A stretch of 10,342 nt of DNA from Clostridiales bacterium (lineage in GTDB: Bacteria; Bacillota; Clostridia; Oscillospirales; CAG-272), in contig JAEEGW010000055.1 of assembly GCA_016280525.1 (NCBI GenBank), forward strand, positions 1 through 10,342. Direction: 5' to 3'. Shown here in pieces: positions 6,794-10,342 of the stretch. The notes beneath the pieces are model-generated. The model did not search any database and had not been told where the DNA came from. It was given only the letters and a program-made list of their open reading frames with translations. The stretch's first letter is position 1; the number at the start of each line of letters is the position of its first letter. The translations under genes were made by a program, and so were the position numbers.

Positions 6794-7438
6794 ATGAGAA
6801 TGAGAAGAAAGAAAAACGGCGCGGCGAGACTTGCCGCGTGTGAGGAATTCATATTTCCGCCGGATATAAAAGACCCGGCCGAAGCTTTCGGCAACGCAGA
6901 TCCGGTGCATCTTGAGATAGGCTGCGGAAAAGGCGATTTCGTGTGCGGGATGGCGGAGGCGAACCCGGACGTGAACTTTATAGCGATAGAGCGCATATCG
7001 GACGTGCTTATGCTCGCGGCGGAAAAAGCGAAAACGAAAGACTTAAAAAACGTTAAGCTCGCGGTGATGAACGCGGCGGTATTGAACGAAAAATTCGCGC
7101 CCGGCAGCATCAGCCGCATTTACCTTAATTTTTCCGACCCGTGGCCGAAAAAAGGGTATGCCAAACGCCGGCTGACGCACAGGGCTTTCCTTGATATCTA
7201 CAAACAGATCTTAACCGAAAACGGCAGCATATTCTTAAAAACGGACGACGAAAATCTCTTTGATTTTTCAATAGAAGAGCTGACGTTATCCGGCTTTGAG
7301 ATAACGGATATGACGCGGGATCTTCACGCAAGCGAATACGCAAAAGACAATATAATGACGGAATACGAACGCAATTTTACTGAAATGGGCAAAAAAATAA
7401 ATATGCTGCGCGCATATCTGAAAGGAGACGGAAAATGA
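6794..7438 (+). CDS. trmB: TrmB, tRNA (guanine-N7-)-methyltransferase
   Basis: TrmB transfers a methyl group from SAM to N7 of G46 in the variable loop of many tRNAs. The 214-residue length is normal for bacterial TrmB. The start MRMRRKKN is typical of Firmicute members. The SAM site is EIGCGKGDF (41-49), with the acidic residue after beta 2 at E66. The family signature SDPWPKKGYAKRRL is at 114-127 and contains the catalytic-region Asp115. The C-terminal recognition element TEYERNF is at 189-195. ATG at 6794 has AAAGGA 9 nt upstream. The gene overlaps the next one by 4 nt (ATGA), so both are expected on one transcript from the promoter at 6628-6656. Eleven of its fifteen Ile codons are AUA. 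Confidence 0.96.
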   Translation: MRMRRKKNGAARLAACEEFIFPPDIKDPAEAFGNADPVHLEIGCGKGDFVCGMAEANPDVNFIAIERISDVLMLAAEKAKTKDLKNVKLAVMNAAVLNEKFAPGSISRIYLNFSDPWPKKGYAKRRLTHRAFLDIYKQILTENGSIFLKTDDENLFDFSIEELTLSGFEITDMTRDLHASEYAKDNIMTEYERNFTEMGKKINMLRAYLKGDGK

Positions 7439-8004
7439 GCAAAACGACTTGGAAAGGCTCCGCGCTGCTTTCTCCGCTGCCGGTAGTCGCGGTGAGCTGC
7501 GGCGAGGGCGAGCAGGCGAATATAATAACGGTCGCGTGGACGGGTATAATGTGCTCACAGCCGCCAAAAACGTACGTTTCCATACGTCCGGAAAGACATT
7601 CGCACGGGATAATATCAAGGACGAAAGAGCTTTGCATAAACCTCGTTCCGTCGTCTATGATAAAGAAAGTCGACTGGTGCGGCGTGCGATCGGGGCGCGA
7701 CGTTGACAAATTTGCGAAAATGTCGTTTACGAAAGAGCCGTGTACGGAAATACGCTGTCCGCAGATAGCCGAATCTCCGCTGACGCTTGAATGTAAAGTG
7801 ACGGACGTTCTCCACTTAGGCAGTCACGACGCTTTTATATGCGATATAGTTGCCGTAAACGCGGACGATTCCATAATAGATGAAAAAGGCAAGCTCCGTC
7901 TGGAAAAAGCGGGACTTGCGGCGTACAGCCACGGCGAGTATTTCGCGCTCGGCAAACGCATAGGCAAATTCGGGTTTTCACATAACAAACGCGGCAGGAA
8001 ATGA
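7435..8004 (+). CDS. Flavin reductase-like / flavoredoxin family FMN-binding protein
   Basis: This 189-residue protein belongs to the flavin reductase-like split-barrel family (DIM6/NTAB type). Recognisable parts are the N-terminal SALLSPLPVVAVSCGE, the central strand pair NIITVAWTGIMCSQPPKTYVSIR, which forms the FMN pocket, and the late segment SHDAFICDIVAVNADDSI. The ending KLRLEKAGLAAYSHGEYFALGKRIGKFG is typical of the flavoredoxin-like clade of anaerobes. It probably binds FMN and passes electrons in the cytoplasm; the partner is unknown. The ATG overlaps trmB by 4 nt and has a strong AAAGGAG upstream. All fifteen Ile codons are AUA. The stop codon lies in the loop of a 12-bp hairpin that may end the transcript. 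Confidence 0.9.
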   Translation: MSKTTWKGSALLSPLPVVAVSCGEGEQANIITVAWTGIMCSQPPKTYVSIRPERHSHGIISRTKELCINLVPSSMIKKVDWCGVRSGRDVDKFAKMSFTKEPCTEIRCPQIAESPLTLECKVTDVLHLGSHDAFICDIVAVNADDSIIDEKGKLRLEKAGLAAYSHGEYFALGKRIGKFGFSHNKRGRK

Positions 8005-8016
8005 TCCTGCCGTGTT
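7988..8016 (+). terminator. Hairpin enclosing the flavin reductase stop codon (possible terminator)
   Basis: CGGCAGGA (7992-7999) pairs perfectly with TCCTGCCG (8005-8012). Flanking bases extend the stem to 12 bp with one G-U, and the loop AATGA holds the TGA stop. No T-run follows on the plus strand, so this is not a classical intrinsic terminator. It may act as an RNA 3'-end stabiliser or a Rho-assisted end. Confidence 0.4.
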
Positions 8017-8114
8017 CAACTTGTTGACAAAGTATTTTCATAAAACTCCTTCCGTCAACTTACGTGAACCCCCAACGCTCTCAAGTTCGCGTCGGGGAAC
8101 CACTATCGTTGACA

Positions 8115-8240
8115 CCTCCCTCAAAGAGGGAGGCAGTACCTCATCCGTCACTTCGTGACACCTTCCCCCAAGGGGAAGGCATGCAGGCTCCTCCTTTGGG
8201 GGAGCTGTCATCCGGGAAAATTCCCGGATGACTGAGGGAG
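8115..8240. repeat. Compact multi-hairpin intergenic repeat element (REP/MITE-like)
   Basis: About 125 bp composed almost wholly of adjacent palindromes and bounded by inverted CTCCCTCA (8116-8123) and TGAGGGAG (8233-8240). The hairpins are, in order, 8115-8133 (8-bp stem, 3-nt loop), 8147-8159 (5 bp), 8161-8179 (8 bp, 3-nt loop), 8187-8205 (8 bp with one G-U) and 8207-8232 (12-bp perfect stem, 2-nt loop). It has no reading frame worth calling and lies between convergent genes. The style matches short repeats that I recall as scattered through Clostridia genomes, but copy number cannot be judged from one window. Confidence 0.7.
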
Positions 8241-8258
8241 TTTATCTTCGTTCTGAAC

Positions 8259-8291
8259 GCGCCGCAGGCGCTCATAACGCTGCGCGCAGCG
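8259..8291. repeat. GC-rich palindromes at the end of the convergent gap
   Basis: GCGCC/GGCGC (8259-8263 and 8267-8271) forms a short hairpin. The 14-nt perfect palindrome CGCTGCGCGCAGCG follows (8278-8291). Both lie just beyond the TAA of the lipoprotein gene on the minus strand and could help end its transcript, but no T-run follows. Together with the larger element they account for most of the 299-bp gene-free stretch 8005-8303. The remaining part, 8017-8114, shows no gene or motif that I can support. Confidence 0.4.
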
Positions 8292-8303
8292 CAGCTCATA
8301 GTT

Positions 8304-9308
8304 TTACGGCATATCCACCGTTACCGGCTGCCCGGGGTCGATCAGCTCGGCGACGTTTGACGCTTCTGATACAGCTTTAACGGATATTCCCGCTGCCGTC
8401 ATGCTTATTTCAACCTTCATGTTTGCCGCAGCTCTTACGATATAGCCGTCTTTTGATATTGTGAACGTGTATTCCGCGTCTTTTGCGGTGTATTTAACGT
8501 TTTCCGCGCCCAGCATACCGAAAACGCTCTGCAGGGCATTTATATTTTTCAGCGCGTCGCTGTTGCTTGCATCGGACGGAGCCGCTTTCACCGTCTTTGT
8601 TCCGTCGCCGTTATCTTTGACTTCCGCGTTTGAAAACACGCTTTCCGGCAGTACGTTAATCTGCATGCTTTCCTTTGAAATAAGCGCGTTTACGGCGCTT
8701 ACCTCAGAGGCCGTTTTATTATACGCGGTATAGCCGCCGTCGCCGTTTTTTTGATATATTTTGTCGCCGTCCGCGTAAAATTCCTGCTCTTTTGTCTGCG
8801 TCTGCCCGTCGTCCTCAACTCTCTCGTACGTTTTGCCTTTGTATCTGCCGCCGCCGACGCTTATATCTAACGACTCCGAGGACGTTGAGCTGATTGTCTG
8901 ATCACCGGGGAACGTTACCTTTATCCTCTGCTCCGTCTGCGTTATCTGCCGCATATCGGTCAGGCCGTTCGTCTTCTCCGCGGCGGTTTTATATAGCTGA
9001 TACGCGCCGTTATCCGGCTCGTCCGCCTTTGTTTCTTCCGCGGTATCTTCGCTTTCGGGCTCCGTTTCCGTAGCTTCCTCGGTTTCCGTTTCTTCCGTTT
9101 CTTCGTCTGTTGAACTTTCGGTTTGCTGCTCTGCCGTTTCGTCCGTTACAAGCTCCGCAAGGGTTTGTTCGTTTGTTTTTTCTGTATCTGCTTCTGTTTC
9201 CGTCAAGGAAGTTACAGACACTGCGGGCGTTTCCGAGCAGGATACCGATGTAAAAATCAGCACCGTGATCAAAATAAACGATAAAACAGCAAATAATGTT
9301 TTTTTCAC
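8304..9308 (-). CDS. Putative lipoprotein with Thr/Glu-rich stalk (unknown function)
   Basis: This is a 334-residue secreted protein. The N-terminus (KKT, a hydrophobic run to residue 20, then SVSC with Cys24) looks like a lipoprotein signal peptide, although the -3 position is Ser instead of the usual Leu/Val. Residues of about 28-97 are a low-complexity stalk rich in Thr, Glu and Ser. From about 100 a folded domain follows that starts with QLYKTAAEKTNGLTDM, runs through alternating strands (GGGRYKGKTYERVEDDG, EFYADGDKIYQKNGDGG) and ends PGQPVTVDMP. This pattern is reminiscent of DUF6612/LolA-LppX-like lipoproteins, but I cannot confirm a family. GTG at 9308 is preferred over the longer GTG frame from 9461, because GGGAG is 7 nt upstream and the signal peptide then stands at the N-terminus. 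It follows the ABC permease gene in the same direction. Confidence 0.78.
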   Translation of the reverse strand: MKKTLFAVLSFILITVLIFTSVSCSETPAVSVTSLTETEADTEKTNEQTLAELVTDETAEQQTESSTDEETEETETEEATETEPESEDTAEETKADEPDNGAYQLYKTAAEKTNGLTDMRQITQTEQRIKVTFPGDQTISSTSSESLDISVGGGRYKGKTYERVEDDGQTQTKEQEFYADGDKIYQKNGDGGYTAYNKTASEVSAVNALISKESMQINVLPESVFSNAEVKDNGDGTKTVKAAPSDASNSDALKNINALQSVFGMLGAENVKYTAKDAEYTFTISKDGYIVRAAANMKVEISMTAAGISVKAVSEASNVAELIDPGQPVTVDMP

Positions 9309-9315
9309 TAAAATA

Positions 9316-9320
9316 CTCCC
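9316..9320 (-). promoter_or_regulatory. Ribosome binding site deciding the lipoprotein start
   Basis: GGGAG on the minus strand lies 7 nt before GTG 9308. It argues against the longer open frame that begins at 9461 and runs through the tandem repeats. Confidence 0.65.
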
Positions 9321-9349
9321 GATAATTACTTCATAAGAAGGTGCAAAAA

Positions 9350-9447
9350 GTGAATTTCCGCTTACGCGGAGTGAATTGGCTTCGGGAACCCCTACGCCGT
9401 GAATTTCCGCTGCGCGGAGTGAATTGGCTCTGGGAACCCCCTCCGCC
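9350..9447. repeat. Two tandem 49-bp repeats between the ABC permease and lipoprotein genes
   Basis: Unit 1 (9350-9398) and unit 2 (9399-9447) begin GTGAATTTCCGC and share about nine tenths of their bases, with two compensating 1-nt shifts. GTGAA begins again at 9448, as if a third unit had started. Each unit contains a TCCGC/GCGGA hairpin (9357-9370 and 9406-9418) and a second internal GTGAATT. The array occupies most of the 149 bp between the two genes. Confidence 0.85.
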
Positions 9448-9457
9448 GTGAACAGTA

Positions 9458-10342
9458 TCACTCGCTTCGGAGCGCAAGGACGGGGTCCTTGTGCGACGCT
9501 TTGTTTGCCGGGATAAGACCGCCTATGAACGTGAGTAACACGCTCAGTACAACGAGAATTACCGCGCCGGGTATCGGCATAATGGCGTTAACGTCCGACG
9601 CGCCGGCAAAATGGTGTATCAGAGCGTTGCCGGGTATAAGTAAAAGCGCGCTTATGCCTACGCCGAGCAGTCCGGCGAAAAGTCCTATAATAAACGTTTC
9701 CGCGTTGAAGACCTGGGAAATATTGCGCTTTGACGCGCCTATCGCGCGCAGTATGCCTATCTCCTTCGTACGTTCAAGCACGGATATATACGTGATTATG
9801 CCTATCATTATTGACGACACGATGAGCGAAACCGCGACGAAAGCTATAAGAACGTAGGAAACGACGTTTATTATGGTCGTTATTGACGACATGAGAAGTC
9901 CGACGTAGTCCGTATACGTTATTTTGTTTTCTTCCGAGGTTTTTTTATTATACTCTTTAATGCAGTCGGCTATTTTGTCCTTTGCCTCAAACGTATCCGC
10001 GTATATGTTAACGGAAGCCGGAGCGTCCGTTGAAATGACGCCGAAAGCGGTCATATTGTCGCTGTATGAGCCGGCTGAAACGTATTTGTCGTAGACCGTG
10101 ACGAGTGTATCGTCCGACGGCGACTGCATATACATATCAAGCAGACCCGCAAGCTCCGCCTCGCCCATCGTGCCGGAGCCGAGCCCCGTCATAGCGGAAA
10201 GATCAAGACCCGGAATTGAGGTGACGTCTATCTTTTTCAGCATGATAAGCTCCGTGCAGAGGCGCGCTTTTTCGCTTATGCCGAGGCTGTTTATATACTT
10301 TACGGCGTCCGTCTTTTTCATTTCGTCGTCCGCCGGCTCAAA
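9458..10342 (-). CDS. FtsX/MacB-type ABC transporter permease, C-terminal part (cut by window edge)
   Basis: The last 294 codons are present; the frame is open to the right edge, so the start lies outside and the ATG at 10321 is internal. Residues 1-150 (numbered from the edge) are an extracytoplasmic, mostly soluble region. Three membrane helices follow at about 158-186, 214-236 and 257-279. The cytoplasmic coupling stretch ERTKEIGILRAIGAS (190-204) and the ending GGLIPANKASHKDPVLALR are hallmarks of the FtsX/MacB permease domain. In Clostridia this C-terminal pattern often belongs to single polypeptides of about 1000 residues with the ATPase at the N-terminus, so an ATPase-permease fusion is likely but not visible. 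Substrate is unknown; such mechanotransmission transporters export peptides or lipids or control envelope proteins. The downstream lipoprotein could be a partner. Confidence 0.92.
   Translation of the reverse strand, partial: FEPADDEMKKTDAVKYINSLGISEKARLCTELIMLKKIDVTSIPGLDLSAMTGLGSGTMGEAELAGLLDMYMQSPSDDTLVTVYDKYVSAGSYSDNMTAFGVISTDAPASVNIYADTFEAKDKIADCIKEYNKKTSEENKITYTDYVGLLMSSITTIINVVSYVLIAFVAVSLIVSSIMIGIITYISVLERTKEIGILRAIGASKRNISQVFNAETFIIGLFAGLLGVGISALLLIPGNALIHHFAGASDVNAIMPIPGAVILVVLSVLLTFIGGLIPANKASHKDPVLALRSE

Noticed and set aside
8005..8303. CRISPR array
   Set aside because: The palindromes differ in sequence from each other and there are no equal repeats with unique spacers, nor cas genes.
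9309..9461. Extension of the lipoprotein frame to GTG 9461, overlapping the permease stop
   Set aside because: The added 51 residues are just the translated tandem repeat, and would put the signal peptide inside the chain. GTG 9308 has a proper ribosome binding site.

Overview
The window looks like chromosomal DNA of an anaerobic Clostridia-type Firmicute, probably an uncultured Oscillospiraceae/Ruminococcaceae-like gut bacterium. The grounds are roughly balanced GC by eye, strong AAGGAG-type ribosome binding sites, GTG and TTG starts next to ATG, an extended -10 promoter, a DUF1700-like/DUF4097 gene pair, a DUF378 protein, and an intergenic hairpin element of a style I associate with such genomes. 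Isoleucine is written mainly as AUA: 26 of 30 Ile codons in the two plus-strand genes, counted by hand. There is no phage, plasmid, transposase, CRISPR, rRNA or tRNA gene.

Left part (1-4561, all minus strand, so transcribed right to left): a DUF378 membrane protein, a hairpin with a short T-run, then a tightly packed run of four genes. These are a Methyltransf_32-type methyltransferase, a D-2-hydroxyacid dehydrogenase fused to an N-terminal multi-pass membrane module, a TrmN6-like tRNA adenine methyltransferase, and the N-terminal 303 codons of uvrA, which runs off the left edge. The four genes overlap or lie 1 nt apart, which suggests one transcript. The membrane-fused dehydrogenase is the most unusual gene here.

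Middle part (4634-6793): a minus-strand two-gene unit, a DUF1700/HAAS-like membrane protein followed with a 4-nt overlap by a DUF4097 surface protein. This pair is usually linked to envelope sensing. The 217-bp AT-rich region on its right carries two predicted promoters that face each other across a small hairpin, one for each direction.

Right-middle (6794-8004, plus strand): trmB (tRNA m7G46 methyltransferase) and a flavin reductase-like protein, overlapping by 4 nt. The convergent gap 8005-8303 has no gene. It is almost entirely palindromic DNA, including a compact repeat element of about 125 bp bounded by inverted CTCCCTCA/TGAGGGAG.

Right end (8304-10342, minus strand): the C-terminal 294 codons of a FtsX/MacB-type ABC permease, probably the tail of an ATPase-permease fusion, followed by a lipoprotein with a long Thr/Glu-rich stalk. 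Two tandem 49-bp repeats separate them. Three RNA-modification-type methyltransferases plus uvrA make much of the window an information-processing neighbourhood. The envelope genes (DUF1700-like, DUF4097, DUF378, ABC permease, lipoprotein) form the second theme.
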